NCBI RefSeq assembly: GCF_002002725.1
Contig: NZ_MUNW01000055.1
Coordinates: forward strand, 62,001 to 126,000
Source: Sinorhizobium sp. A49
GTDB lineage: Bacteria; Pseudomonadota; Alphaproteobacteria; Rhizobiales; Rhizobiaceae
DNA: 64,000 nucleotides
Direction: 5' to 3'
Below the pieces are notes generated by a model. That model did not search any database and was not told the DNA's origin. It was given only the letters and a program-made list of their open reading frames with translations. Positions within the stretch are counted from its first letter, which is position 1. Every line of letters begins with the position of its first letter. Below, in pieces: positions 25,596-33,989 of this stretch. A program made the position numbers and the translations under genes.

Positions 25596-26807
25596 ATGAA
25601 ACGAAGCGAAATCGCGATCATCGGCGGCGGGCCGAGCGGGCTGATGGCGGCTGAGATCCTGTCTCGGCAGGACCATTCGGTGACGGTCTACGACAGCATG
25701 CCGACCGTTGCCCGCAAGTTTCTGCTCGCCGGCAAATCCGGGCTGAACATCACCCATTCCGAAGATTATGAACGCTTTTCCGGTCGTTACGGCGCCTCAT
25801 CGAAGCGCTTGCGAACTGCGCTCGACGCGTTCACCCCGACGGATGTCCGAACCTGGGCAGCTGATCTCGGGACCGAAACCTTTATCGGCTCGTCGGGTCG
25901 TGTTTTTCCGAAGGCGATGAAGGCTTCGCCGCTGCTGCGCGCCTGGATCAGGAGGCTCGAGACGCAGGGGGTGCGGATCCTGACACGGCACCGATGGACA
26001 GGTTTTGACGGGCAGTCCCTGACCTTCGACACGCCCGACGGGCGCAAGATTGTCCATTGCGACGCCGCGTTGCTGGCGCTCGGTGGCGCCAGCTATCCAA
26101 GGCTCGGATCCGATGCCGGCTGGGTGGCGACACTCAAAGACAAGGGTGTCGATATCGCCGATTTCCGCCCCGCCAACTGCGGTTTCGATGTCGACTGGAG
26201 CGATCCGTTTCGTGCGCGTTTCGCCGGCGAAGCGCTAAAATCAGTGACTGCGCGTTCTGAAGCCGGCACAATCCCGGGCGAATTCGTCATCACTCGCCAC
26301 GGCATCGAAGGCAGCCTGGTCTATGCGCATGCGGCACAGTTGCGCGACCGCCTGCACACCCAGGGCTCTGCGACCTTGACGATCGATCTTGCTCCAGGGC
26401 GAACGATGGACCGGTTGGCCAAGGACCTGGCGCGCCAGGACGGCAAGATGAGTTTTTCCAATCGCCTGCGCAAAGGCGCGGGGTTGGAGGGTGTCAAATC
26501 GGCGCTGCTGCGCGAAATTGTTCCCGAGGTGGCGCGCAGCGACGCGAGCTTCCTTGCGGAACGCATCAAGGCGTTGCCGATCACTATCGTGCGGCCCCGC
26601 CCGATCGTCGAGGCGATTTCATCGGCAGGCGGCGTGCGTTGGACCGCCATGGATGGCGCCTACATGCTGAAGGCGCTGCCGGGCATTTTCGTCGCCGGCG
26701 AGATGATCGATTGGGAAGCGCCGACCGGCGGCTACCTGCTGACCGCCTGCTTTGCCGTCGGCCGCGCCGCAGCGCACGGTATCGACGTTTGGCTGAAGCG
26801 ACCGTAG
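25596..26807 (+). CDS. HI0933-type NAD(P)/FAD-dependent flavoprotein
   Basis: A 403-residue flavoprotein with an N-terminal FAD dinucleotide fold (IAIIGGGPSGLMAAEILS), FLLAGKSGLNITHSE, GRVFPKAMKASPLLRAW and ALGGASYPRLGSD, and the C-terminal FAVGRAAAHG. This is the HI0933/BaiN superfamily, probably the TIGR03862 branch. ATG 25596 gives the usual MKRSEIAIIGGG start; ATG 25581 is an in-frame alternative. Its reaction is unknown. It stands alone behind the amino-acid permeases and converges on an ABC exporter gene, with a clear terminator between. Confidence 0.88.
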   Translation: MKRSEIAIIGGGPSGLMAAEILSRQDHSVTVYDSMPTVARKFLLAGKSGLNITHSEDYERFSGRYGASSKRLRTALDAFTPTDVRTWAADLGTETFIGSSGRVFPKAMKASPLLRAWIRRLETQGVRILTRHRWTGFDGQSLTFDTPDGRKIVHCDAALLALGGASYPRLGSDAGWVATLKDKGVDIADFRPANCGFDVDWSDPFRARFAGEALKSVTARSEAGTIPGEFVITRHGIEGSLVYAHAAQLRDRLHTQGSATLTIDLAPGRTMDRLAKDLARQDGKMSFSNRLRKGAGLEGVKSALLREIVPEVARSDASFLAERIKALPITIVRPRPIVEAISSAGGVRWTAMDGAYMLKALPGIFVAGEMIDWEAPTGGYLLTACFAVGRAAAHGIDVWLKRP

Positions 26808-26861
26808 CGCCATCGAGGCCTGCGCCTTGCACCAGGCAATACCGGGGCAATCGGAAACGAC

Positions 26862-26889
26862 AACGCCGCTACCTGGAGATAGCGGCGTT
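26862..26889. terminator. Bidirectional terminator between the flavoprotein and ABC exporter genes
   Basis: Perfect 10-bp arms AACGCCGCTA (26862-26871) and TAGCGGCGTT (26880-26889) with an 8-base loop, in the 114-base gap between converging genes. Confidence 0.82.
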
Positions 26890-26921
26890 CCGACGTTTGT
26901 CTGGCCGCCGGGCGGCAAGCC

Positions 26922-28736
26922 TCAACTGTCGTTGAGCACCAGCCCCTTGGTCAGTTCCAGCGCTTGCCGCTCGAACAGGCCGCGGTAGATGCCGCCGTCA
27001 AGGCGGATGAGTGCCTCGTGCGTGCCTTCCTCCGCGATCCGGCCGTGGCTGAACACCAGCAACCGATCGAGCGCGCGCACCGTCGACAGCCGGTGTGCGA
27101 TCACCAGGGTGGTGCGCCCGAGCATCAGCCGCTCCATCGCCTGCTGGATCAGCACTTCCGATTCCGAATCGAGGCTCGACGTCGCCTCGTCCAGAATGAG
27201 GATCGGTGCATCCGCCAGGAAGGCCCGGGCAATCGCGATGCGCTGGCGCTCGCCACCCGACAGCTTGACGCCGCGTTCACCCACCAGCGTGCCATAGCCT
27301 TTTGGCAGGCCGGTGATGAAGTCGTGGGCGCTCGCAAGCTTTGCCGCCTTCTCGATCTCCGCTTGCGTGGCCGTCGGCCTCGCATAGGCGATGTTCTCCG
27401 CCAGCGAGCGGTGGAACAGGATCGGCTCCTGCTGGACGATTGCGATCTGCTGGCGCAGCGACGCCTGGGCAACGCCTGCGATATCCTGGCCGTCGATCCG
27501 GATCTGGCCGGACTTCAGGTCATGCAGGCGCTGGATCAGCTTGACGAAGGTCGTCTTGCCCGAGCCGGAGTGCCCGACAAGGCCGACACGTTCGCCCGCC
27601 GGGATCGTCACCGAGAACCGGTCATAGAGCGGCTTGCGATGGGCACCGTAGTGGAAGGTCACATCGTTGAATTCAATGCGGCCATCGGTGATGCGGATCG
27701 GCTTTGCATCGGCCTTGTCTTCGATACCGAGCGGCTGGGCGTGGATGTCCACCAGCTCTTCCATATCGTTGACCGAACGCTGCAGGTTGCGGATGTGCAT
27801 GCCGACTTCACGCAGGTAGCCCTGCAGGATGAAGAAGGAGGTCAGCACGAAGGTGATATCGCCGGCCGTTGCCTGTCCCTTAGACCAGAGAAACAAGGCA
27901 AAACCGATGACGGCTGCCCTGAGGATGAGCAGCAACGCACCTTGAGTCGTGCCGTTCACCGTCCCGCGCACCCAGGTGCGGCTCGTGCGGTCGCGCCATT
28001 TGGTGATCACCTTGACCAGCCGCGCGTCCTCGCGCGCCTCCGCGCCGAAGCCCTTGACGACATTGTTGCAGCTGACGGCATCGGCAAGCGAGCCGCCGAG
28101 CTTGGTATCCCAGCTGTTGGCCAGGCGCGCCATCGGCGCGACATAGCCGAGCGACAACACGACCGTCGCGGCGATGAAGACGAGCGAGCCCACCCCGATG
28201 ATGACACCCATCATCGGCCAGTACCACGCCATCAGCGCGGTGGAACCGACCAGCATGATGACCGATGGAAACAGCGCGATCAGCAACGTGTCGTTGAGCA
28301 GGTCGAGCGCCCACATGCCGCGCGTCACCTTGCGCACCGTCGAGCCGGCAAAGCTGTTGGCGTGCCAGTCGGACGAGAACCGCTGGATGCGGAAGAAGGC
28401 GGCTGAGGCGATGTCGGACATCATCTTGAGCGTCAGATCGACGACGCCCATGAAGGTGAAATGCCGGAAGATGATGGCGCCGAGCGACAGCGCCGTCATC
28501 GTCCAGAAGGCCGCAAGCGCCGCATCCCAGGCCACCTGATCGGAGGCAGCCCCAGTGACGACAGCGTCGACCAGCCGACCGGAGTAAAGCGGCGTCAGCA
28601 CATCCGCGACCGTCGACAACATGACGGCGCCGAGGATGAAGGAAAGGCGAAGCGGCTGGCGCTTCCAATGAACCCAGGTGAAACCGAGAACGCTGCGGAA
28701 CGCACCGCCGCGCAAGGCGAAACGAGTAAAAGCCAT
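26922..28736 (-). CDS. ABC exporter, fused membrane and ATPase domains
   Basis: A 604-residue half-transporter (homodimeric exporter, MsbA/multidrug type): six membrane helices in about 1-320, then the ATPase with Walker A GHSGSGKTT at 388-396, LSGGERQR at 492-499, an ILILDEATSSLD Walker B and the H-loop in VIAHRLST. There is no N-terminal peptidase domain. It could export a lipid, drug or peptide; the sequence does not say which. The gene is preceded by a roughly 250-base leader with a promoter, a 14-codon ORF and two hairpins, the last of which sits directly before the start codon. Confidence 0.93.
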   Translation of the reverse strand: MAFTRFALRGGAFRSVLGFTWVHWKRQPLRLSFILGAVMLSTVADVLTPLYSGRLVDAVVTGAASDQVAWDAALAAFWTMTALSLGAIIFRHFTFMGVVDLTLKMMSDIASAAFFRIQRFSSDWHANSFAGSTVRKVTRGMWALDLLNDTLLIALFPSVIMLVGSTALMAWYWPMMGVIIGVGSLVFIAATVVLSLGYVAPMARLANSWDTKLGGSLADAVSCNNVVKGFGAEAREDARLVKVITKWRDRTSRTWVRGTVNGTTQGALLLILRAAVIGFALFLWSKGQATAGDITFVLTSFFILQGYLREVGMHIRNLQRSVNDMEELVDIHAQPLGIEDKADAKPIRITDGRIEFNDVTFHYGAHRKPLYDRFSVTIPAGERVGLVGHSGSGKTTFVKLIQRLHDLKSGQIRIDGQDIAGVAQASLRQQIAIVQQEPILFHRSLAENIAYARPTATQAEIEKAAKLASAHDFITGLPKGYGTLVGERGVKLSGGERQRIAIARAFLADAPILILDEATSSLDSESEVLIQQAMERLMLGRTTLVIAHRLSTVRALDRLLVFSHGRIAEEGTHEALIRLDGGIYRGLFERQALELTKGLVLNDS

Positions 28737-28745
28737 AACGATTGC

Positions 28746-28764
28746 CCAATGCCTTGAGCATTGG
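28746..28764 (-). promoter_or_regulatory. Hairpin just upstream of the ABC exporter start codon
   Basis: Arms CCAATGC (28746-28752) and GCATTGG (28758-28764) with a 5-base loop. On the minus strand the 3' arm ends 9 bases before the exporter ATG and covers the only GG-containing ribosome-site sequence, so it could mask translation initiation. Confidence 0.45.
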
Positions 28765-28859
28765 CCTCAAAATTCTAGTCAATGAAACATGCCGAGAAAG
28801 GGAAACTGTTTTCCGATCGGCACCAATGGATTGGTAGCTTCCGCATAGAGGGAAGACCA

Positions 28860-28884
28860 AAGTCAGCGAAACGGGCCCTGACTT
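28860..28884 (-). promoter_or_regulatory. Hairpin in the ABC exporter leader
   Basis: Arms AAGTCAG (28860-28866) and CTGACTT (28878-28884), 11-base loop, located between the short leader ORF and the exporter gene. Confidence 0.35.
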
Positions 28885-28920
28885 GAAACGACCAAAGAGC
28901 GAGGCTCTCCAGCGCCTATG

Positions 28921-28965
28921 TCAGAACTGTACGCCGCCCCGTAGGGAGAAAGAATAAGCTGGCAT
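28921..28965 (-). CDS. 14-codon leader ORF upstream of the ABC exporter
   Basis: ATG at 28965 with a strong AGGGAGG ribosome site 6 bases upstream (28972-28978), encoding MPAYSFSLRGGVQF and then TGA. It starts about 25 bases after the predicted transcription start of a good promoter. Too short for database support; it could be a leader peptide for attenuation, or the start of a decayed gene. Confidence 0.4.
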   Translation of the reverse strand: MPAYSFSLRGGVQF

Positions 28966-28998
28966 CTGAAACCTCCCTGATCTGTTGCCGGAAGTCGG

Positions 28999-29028
28999 GT
29001 TATAGGCGATCCGCCCGCAACCGCCAAG
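28999..29028 (-). promoter_or_regulatory. Sigma-70-type promoter of the ABC exporter leader
   Basis: On the minus strand CTTGGC (29028-29023), an 18-base spacer and TATAAC (29004-28999), close to the rhizobial CTTGAC-N17-CTATAT pattern. Transcription would start near 28991 and run through the 14-codon ORF toward the exporter. Confidence 0.6.
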
Positions 29029-29239
29029 CGAGGAAATCTAGCCATGCGGCCAAAGTGCAACCGGTGCGGCCCGATTGCAACAGTGTATGGAGGCCTGTCG
29101 GGGTTTACGGCGGGACGGTCTTGGTAGAAAAGTAGACCGCCGACCGATGGCGGGATCAACCCGCCGGGACGCCGACAAAGAGGGAGGGACCGCGCGGGCT
29201 TTTTCCAGAAAGAGCTGGCGTCGGTCGTGGTGACGTAAA

Positions 29240-30589
29240 GTGCTGAAGTTTCGGTTCGTCATTCTTGCGGCGTTGCAGCTGCTGGCTTTTGCCGGCCTCG
29301 CCATGTTCGCGACCGCCGCGCGTGCCGCCGAAAAACAGGATCTGGTGATCGTCACCTCCTACCCGCCATCCTTCTTCGAGCCGTTTCGACGTGCATTCGA
29401 GACTGCAAACCCTGATATCCGCCTGTCGATCATCCAGCGCAACACGGCAAGTGCCACGCGCTTCGTCATGGAGAAGGCCGATGTGCCGGCCGACATCTTC
29501 TGGGCCTCGGCGACCGATGCTTTCGAACTGTTGAAGCGCAGCGGCGAACTGCGGCCCATTGCACCGCGCCAGACAGGCGCCGCGGAGAAGGTCTTCGGCT
29601 ACCCCGTCAACGATCCCGCGGGCTATTACCTGGGCTTTGCGCTGTCCGGATACGGCTTCGTCTACAATCAGTCCTACCTCGCCCAGAACAAGCTGCCGGT
29701 GCCCCGAGACTGGCAAGATCTTTTGAACCCTGTCTATTCCGGCCAGATCGGCATCACGACGCCGTCGCGCTCAGGCACCACTCATCTGATCGTCGAAGCG
29801 TTGCTTCAGACCTACGGATGGGAAAAAGGCTGGGCGATGCTCTCCCAGCTCGGCGGCAATCTGTCGACGGTTACCGCCCGCAGTTTCGGCGTTGCATCCG
29901 GTGTCGCCCAGAGGCGCTTCAGTATCGGCATCACCATCGATTTCCTTGCCAATGCGCCAGAGTTCGCGGACGCCGGCAATGTGTTCATCCTGCCGCCCGA
30001 TACTGTGTTCGTGCCGGCAAGCATCGCGATCCTGTCACGAGCGCGCAATGTGTCCGCCGCCGAGCGCTTCATCGATTTCGTCCTGTCAGAGGACGGCCAG
30101 AAGGTCCTGTTGCTGCCGGCCGTCGCTCGCATTCCTCTCAACCCAGCGCTCAACAAGGGCCTGCTGCCACAGGAAAGCGGTGACGGCCTGCTGAAGTACA
30201 GCGGCTTCGACGCGGCGCTTTCGGCGCGAAGATACGGTCTCGTCAACCTGATCTTCGACGACTATATCGTGCGCCGCCGGGCGACGCTTGCCCGGCTCTG
30301 GAAAAGGGTGGCGGACCTGGAAGCACTAGAGATCGACGACGCGCAGCAGCGTAGCGTGCTTGCGAGAGCCAAGCGCCTGCTGGCCACGCCGCCGCTTTCG
30401 GCAAACGACGTCGAAAACGCCGACGAAACGCTGAAGGCCGATTGGCCGCGCAGCATCGCCCGCTCGCCGGCACATACCGCGCTGACGCAAAGAGTGCGCG
30501 CCACCATCGAGCGGAATCTGGCAACGGCCGAATTGCTGCTTGCCTCCGTCGGGCGCCCGGCGACAGACCTCACGCCATGGCGGCAATAA
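29240..30589 (+). CDS. Periplasmic binding protein of a two-component system (PgtC-like)
   Basis: A 449-residue periplasmic protein of the iron/sugar-phosphate binding-protein fold. Signal peptide is about 1-29 (AALQLLAFAGLAMFATAARA|AEK). Core segments are DLVIVTSYPPSFFEPF, ADIFWASATDAFELL, FGYPVNDPAGYYLGFALSGYG and SRSGTTHLIVEALLQTYGWEKGW. It has a long C-terminal helical extension that ordinary transporters lack. It is a close paralogue of the ABC binding protein at 33990 but is followed by a kinase and response regulator, the PgtC-PgtB-PgtA layout of the Salmonella phosphoglycerate system. It therefore probably presents the ligand to the kinase. Start GTG 29240 has only a weak ribosome site. 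Confidence 0.85.
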   Translation: MLKFRFVILAALQLLAFAGLAMFATAARAAEKQDLVIVTSYPPSFFEPFRRAFETANPDIRLSIIQRNTASATRFVMEKADVPADIFWASATDAFELLKRSGELRPIAPRQTGAAEKVFGYPVNDPAGYYLGFALSGYGFVYNQSYLAQNKLPVPRDWQDLLNPVYSGQIGITTPSRSGTTHLIVEALLQTYGWEKGWAMLSQLGGNLSTVTARSFGVASGVAQRRFSIGITIDFLANAPEFADAGNVFILPPDTVFVPASIAILSRARNVSAAERFIDFVLSEDGQKVLLLPAVARIPLNPALNKGLLPQESGDGLLKYSGFDAALSARRYGLVNLIFDDYIVRRRATLARLWKRVADLEALEIDDAQQRSVLARAKRLLATPPLSANDVENADETLKADWPRSIARSPAHTALTQRVRATIERNLATAELLLASVGRPATDLTPWRQ

Positions 30590-32493
30590 TGGGACAATCG
30601 ATCGATCACGACGCCGGCGCATCGCCCTGGCGTTTCGGCATCGGTGCGCGCCTTATCCTCGCCTTCGTTGCCATCGTTGGCCTTGCCGTTGGCGCGTGCC
30701 TCGTCGGCTGGCTTTCCTACGAGCGCCTGTCGGGTGAACTGTCTCGAATTGCCGAAGACCAGATGCCGCAGCTCGCCTTCGCCTCTCGGCTGTCGAAGGC
30801 GGGCGCCGACATCGGTTCGGTGACGACGGTTCTCGCTGGAGCCGAAACACGCGCCGAATATAACGAGATCCGCAGCAGCTACGCCGCACGCCTTACCACG
30901 TTGCGCGCGCTGCTCAAGGAAAGCGGCACGAAATCGGATGCGACCGACCTCTTACCGCTGGCCGAAGCGATCGGCGAAAACCTCGACAAGATCGACCTTG
31001 CGGCCGGCAAGCGCTTCACGCTCAGAGAGGCGATGCGCTCCGATATCGACGAGTTGCGTTGGGTTCAGGCGGACCTGCTCGAGGAGGCTGATCCGCTCGT
31101 AGACGATATTCGCTTCAACATTGAAGCCGAGACCCGCAACGGCCACGGCGCTGCAGCGCTTGCGGAACAGCAAAAGAGCGAGGCCCTGTTGACGGCGGTG
31201 TCGCAGGCAAACCTCGCCACCGGGCTGATCGGCCGCCTCGTCAACGCCACCACGCAAGAGGAAATTCAAGAAACCAACGCCTTTCTCGGCGACAGCGCCG
31301 ACGACCTTGCAAGCCGCATCGCCAGCCTCGAAAACTGGCCGGATAGCATCACCGTCCGCCAGCTGGCACGCCGCATTCTCGACCAGTCGGACGTCTCGAC
31401 AGGAATCCCCAATCGCAAGCGCTCGGAAATGATCGAGGCGGCAAAGCTCTCCGAGCTTGCCGCCCAGAACGGCCGCCTGGTCGACGACCTCGGACGCAGG
31501 ATCGAAACCGAAGTCGTTGCGATCGAGGCGAGCGCCGCCGCCGCCGCGCAGCGCGCCGCCACGGCAATCGAAACCGGCCGCAGCCTGCTGCTGGCAATCG
31601 CCATTCTCTCGGTGTTGCTGGCGACAGCGATCGGCTTCTTCTATGTCTACCGCAATCTGCTGGCGCGCATCCGGCTGCTTTCGGCCGCCGCCGGCGCGAT
31701 CAGCAGCGGGCGCCCCGCAACCGCCATCCCCGCACCAGAGGCAGACGAACTCGGCGATCTTGCCCATGCCCTGGTGCTCTTCCGCCAGACCCGCGACGAA
31801 TTGATCCAGTCGGCAAAGCTCGCCGCTCTCGGACAGATGGCGGCGGGAATCGGCCACGAACTCAACCAGCCACTGGCAGCCCTTCGGGCACATATTCATA
31901 GCGCCACGACGCTGATCGGACGCGGCAAGGGGGAGCAGGCGGTCACCAATCTCGATAAGATGAAGGGATTGACCGGGCGCATGGCCGACCAGATCAGCCA
32001 TATCCGCCGCTTTGCCCGCCGGCCCGACGCGCAGTTGCGGCCGGTCGATCTGACCGCTGCCGTCCGCGACGCGTTCAGTCTACTTGAACATAGGTTCGAG
32101 GAAGAGGCCGTCGAAATGCAATTGCGCCTGCCGGAGGATGCCTCTGTCCTTGTCATGGCCGAGCCGGTGCGGCTCGAACAGGTGGCAGTCAATCTCATCG
32201 GCAACGCCTTGGACGCCGTCAAAGGCAGGCCCAAGCGCCGGGTACATGCAACAATCGAGCAGGTCGGCGCCGATGCGCGGCTGGTCGTCGGCGATACCGG
32301 CAGCGGCATTGCCGCTGGTGACGTCGCCGCCGTCTTCGACCCGTTCTTCACCACCAAGCCGGTTGGTTCCGGCCTCGGGCTCGGGCTTTCCATTTCCTAC
32401 AACATCGTCAAGGACTTCGGTGGCGAGATCTCGATCCTTGAGACCAGTGCGCATGGCACGCAATTCCTCGTATCCCTGAAAGGCCCGCAATGA
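30589..32493 (+). CDS. Sensor histidine kinase (PgtB-like)
   Basis: A 634-residue membrane kinase: first helix at about 22-42, a roughly 290-residue mostly helical periplasmic sensor region, second helix at about 336-358, HAMP, a HisKA box with H423 in GIGHELNQPLAAL, and an ATPase domain (NLIGNALDAV, DTGSGI, FFTTKPVGSGLGLGLSI). ATG 30589 overlaps the previous TAA (TAATG); in-frame ATG 30577 is possible. Sequence layout and neighbours fit PgtB, which receives its signal through the PgtC-type protein encoded just upstream. Coupled to the response regulator by an ATGA overlap. Confidence 0.92.
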   Translation: MGQSIDHDAGASPWRFGIGARLILAFVAIVGLAVGACLVGWLSYERLSGELSRIAEDQMPQLAFASRLSKAGADIGSVTTVLAGAETRAEYNEIRSSYAARLTTLRALLKESGTKSDATDLLPLAEAIGENLDKIDLAAGKRFTLREAMRSDIDELRWVQADLLEEADPLVDDIRFNIEAETRNGHGAAALAEQQKSEALLTAVSQANLATGLIGRLVNATTQEEIQETNAFLGDSADDLASRIASLENWPDSITVRQLARRILDQSDVSTGIPNRKRSEMIEAAKLSELAAQNGRLVDDLGRRIETEVVAIEASAAAAAQRAATAIETGRSLLLAIAILSVLLATAIGFFYVYRNLLARIRLLSAAAGAISSGRPATAIPAPEADELGDLAHALVLFRQTRDELIQSAKLAALGQMAAGIGHELNQPLAALRAHIHSATTLIGRGKGEQAVTNLDKMKGLTGRMADQISHIRRFARRPDAQLRPVDLTAAVRDAFSLLEHRFEEEAVEMQLRLPEDASVLVMAEPVRLEQVAVNLIGNALDAVKGRPKRRVHATIEQVGADARLVVGDTGSGIAAGDVAAVFDPFFTTKPVGSGLGLGLSISYNIVKDFGGEISILETSAHGTQFLVSLKGPQ

Positions 32494-33830
32494 CGTTGGA
32501 CCCGGATATCATCCTGATCGACGACGATGCCAGCGTACTCGAAGCCTGCTGTCAGGTGCTCGAACTGGAAGACTTCAAAGTGTCGCCGCACGGATCGGTG
32601 ACTTCGGCGCTCATCGGCCTTCGCGCCGACAGCCGAGCCGTCATCGTTTCCGACGTGCGTATGCCGGATCATGACGGCTTCGATCTGGTTGCCGCGGTGC
32701 GCAAGATCGACCAGGACATCCCGATCATCCTGATGTCGGGCCATGGCGACATCCCGATGGCCCTTCGCGCCATGCGCGATGGTGCGTGGGATTTTCTGGA
32801 GAAGCCCGCCGATCCCGTGCATCTCATCGAAACCGTTCGCCGCGCCCGCGACCATCGCCGCCTGCTTCTCGAAAACCGCCGGCTGCGGCTATCGGTCGAC
32901 GACGATGGCTGGGAAACGCGCCTGATCGGGCATTCCGCGCCCATGGTTGCGCTACGCGAAAAGTTGAAGCGCATTGCGGCTGCGGCGACCGACGCTCTCA
33001 TCCTTGGCGAAACCGGTACCGGCAAGGAAGTGACGGCACGCGCGATCCACGATTTCAGCGGGCGCAAGGGTCGCTTCGTCGCCGTCAATTGCGGCGCCAT
33101 TCCCGAAACGATGCTGGAATCCGAGCTCTTCGGCCATGAGGCCGGCGCCTTCACCGGCGCGCGCGAAAAGCGCATCGGCAAGATCGAATATGCCGACGGC
33201 GGCACATTGTTTCTCGACGAGATCGAATCGATGCCGCTTGCCGCCCAAGTGCGGCTGCTGCGCGTGCTGCAGGAGCGTGTCATCGAACGGCTCGGCTCCA
33301 ACGTCGAACTGCCGGTCGACATGCGTGTCGTGGCGGCGACCAAGGCGGATCTGCACGCGGCGGCAAAGAAAGGCGATTTCCGCGAGGACCTTGCCTACCG
33401 CCTCGACATCGCGCGTGTGGAGCTGCCGCCACTGGCCCAACGCAAGGGCGACGTCGGCCTCCTGTTCCAGCACTTCCTCGGCCTCGCCGCTAAGCGGCAG
33501 GGCCGCACGCCGCCGCGCGTGAGCGCCGAGCTCCTTGCCGAACTCGATGGCCGGTCATGGCCGGGCAACGTTCGCGAGCTGCGCAACGTCGCAGAGCGCT
33601 TCGTGCTCGGGCTCGATGATCGCGCCGATGTGGATCGGGCGGCAGCAGACGGCGAGACGCTGGAGGTACAGATGGACCGGTTGGAGCGTGCCATCCTGCT
33701 CGATAGCCTTGCGAGAAACGACGGCCGCGTCGGCGCGACCGCCGATGCGCTCGGCATTTCCCGCAAGACGCTCTACCTCAAGATGCGCAAATTCGACATC
33801 GCAGCGCAAAGCGATGGCCAGGCCGGTTGA
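32490..33830 (+). CDS. Sigma-54-dependent response regulator (PgtA-like)
   Basis: A 446-residue NtrC-family activator: receiver domain at 1-120 with phospho-acceptor D55 (VIVSDVRMPDHDG), AAA+ domain with GETGTGKE at about 173-180 and an intact GAFTGAR sigma-54 contact loop, and a Fis-type helix-turn-helix at the end (ATADALGISRKTLYLKMRKF). It should bind the twin repeats at 33829-33880, which begin at its own stop codon, and activate the -24/-12 promoter at 33922 for the transporter operon. Confidence 0.94.
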   Translation: MTLDPDIILIDDDASVLEACCQVLELEDFKVSPHGSVTSALIGLRADSRAVIVSDVRMPDHDGFDLVAAVRKIDQDIPIILMSGHGDIPMALRAMRDGAWDFLEKPADPVHLIETVRRARDHRRLLLENRRLRLSVDDDGWETRLIGHSAPMVALREKLKRIAAAATDALILGETGTGKEVTARAIHDFSGRKGRFVAVNCGAIPETMLESELFGHEAGAFTGAREKRIGKIEYADGGTLFLDEIESMPLAAQVRLLRVLQERVIERLGSNVELPVDMRVVAATKADLHAAAKKGDFREDLAYRLDIARVELPPLAQRKGDVGLLFQHFLGLAAKRQGRTPPRVSAELLAELDGRSWPGNVRELRNVAERFVLGLDDRADVDRAAADGETLEVQMDRLERAILLDSLARNDGRVGATADALGISRKTLYLKMRKFDIAAQSDGQAG

Positions 33831-33880
33831 TGTTACCGGTTTGACCCCGTCGTTTTGTGGGGATGTTACCGCTTTTACCC
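33829..33880 (+). promoter_or_regulatory. Twin 19-bp direct repeats, upstream activator sites
   Basis: GATGTTACCGGTTTGACCC at 33829-33847 and GATGTTACCGCTTTTACCC at 33862-33880: 17 of 19 bases identical, starts 33 bases apart (about three helical turns). They are centred near -110 and -77 from the predicted start of the transporter operon, the usual place for enhancers of sigma-54 activators. Confidence 0.8.
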
Positions 33881-33921
33881 ATAGGGCCACCAGAACCCTT
33901 GATTTTCGGCCCTTCTCAATC

Positions 33922-33937
33922 TGGCACGGCGCTTGCT
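33922..33937 (+). promoter_or_regulatory. Sigma-54 promoter of the organophosphate-type ABC operon
   Basis: TGGCACG-GCGC-TTGCT, an exact -24/-12 consensus with correct spacing, about 40 bases past the second activator repeat and 52 bases before the binding-protein start. Confidence 0.92.
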
Positions 33938-33989
33938 CTCAATAGAGCGGACACCAAACAATCGGTGTCCCTATTGGGAGGAGATACCT

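Larger units (their letters stand above)
28737..29239. other. Intergenic region between ABC exporter and sensor operon
   Basis: 503 bases between divergent genes. The left part carries the exporter leader on minus (promoter at 28999-29028, ORF at 28921-28965, hairpins at 28860-28884 and 28746-28764). The right part (29030-29239), upstream of the plus-strand sensor operon, shows no recognisable promoter or repeat that I can defend. Confidence 0.55.

Noticed and set aside
26964-28406. 480-codon open frame on the plus strand
   Set aside because: Antisense to the ABC exporter, whose ATPase motifs are intact; His/Arg/Asp-rich shadow.
28863-29159. 98-codon open frame on the minus strand upstream of the ABC exporter
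   Set aside because: No ribosome site at its start and no family; the promoter and the small ORF on the same strand use a different frame.
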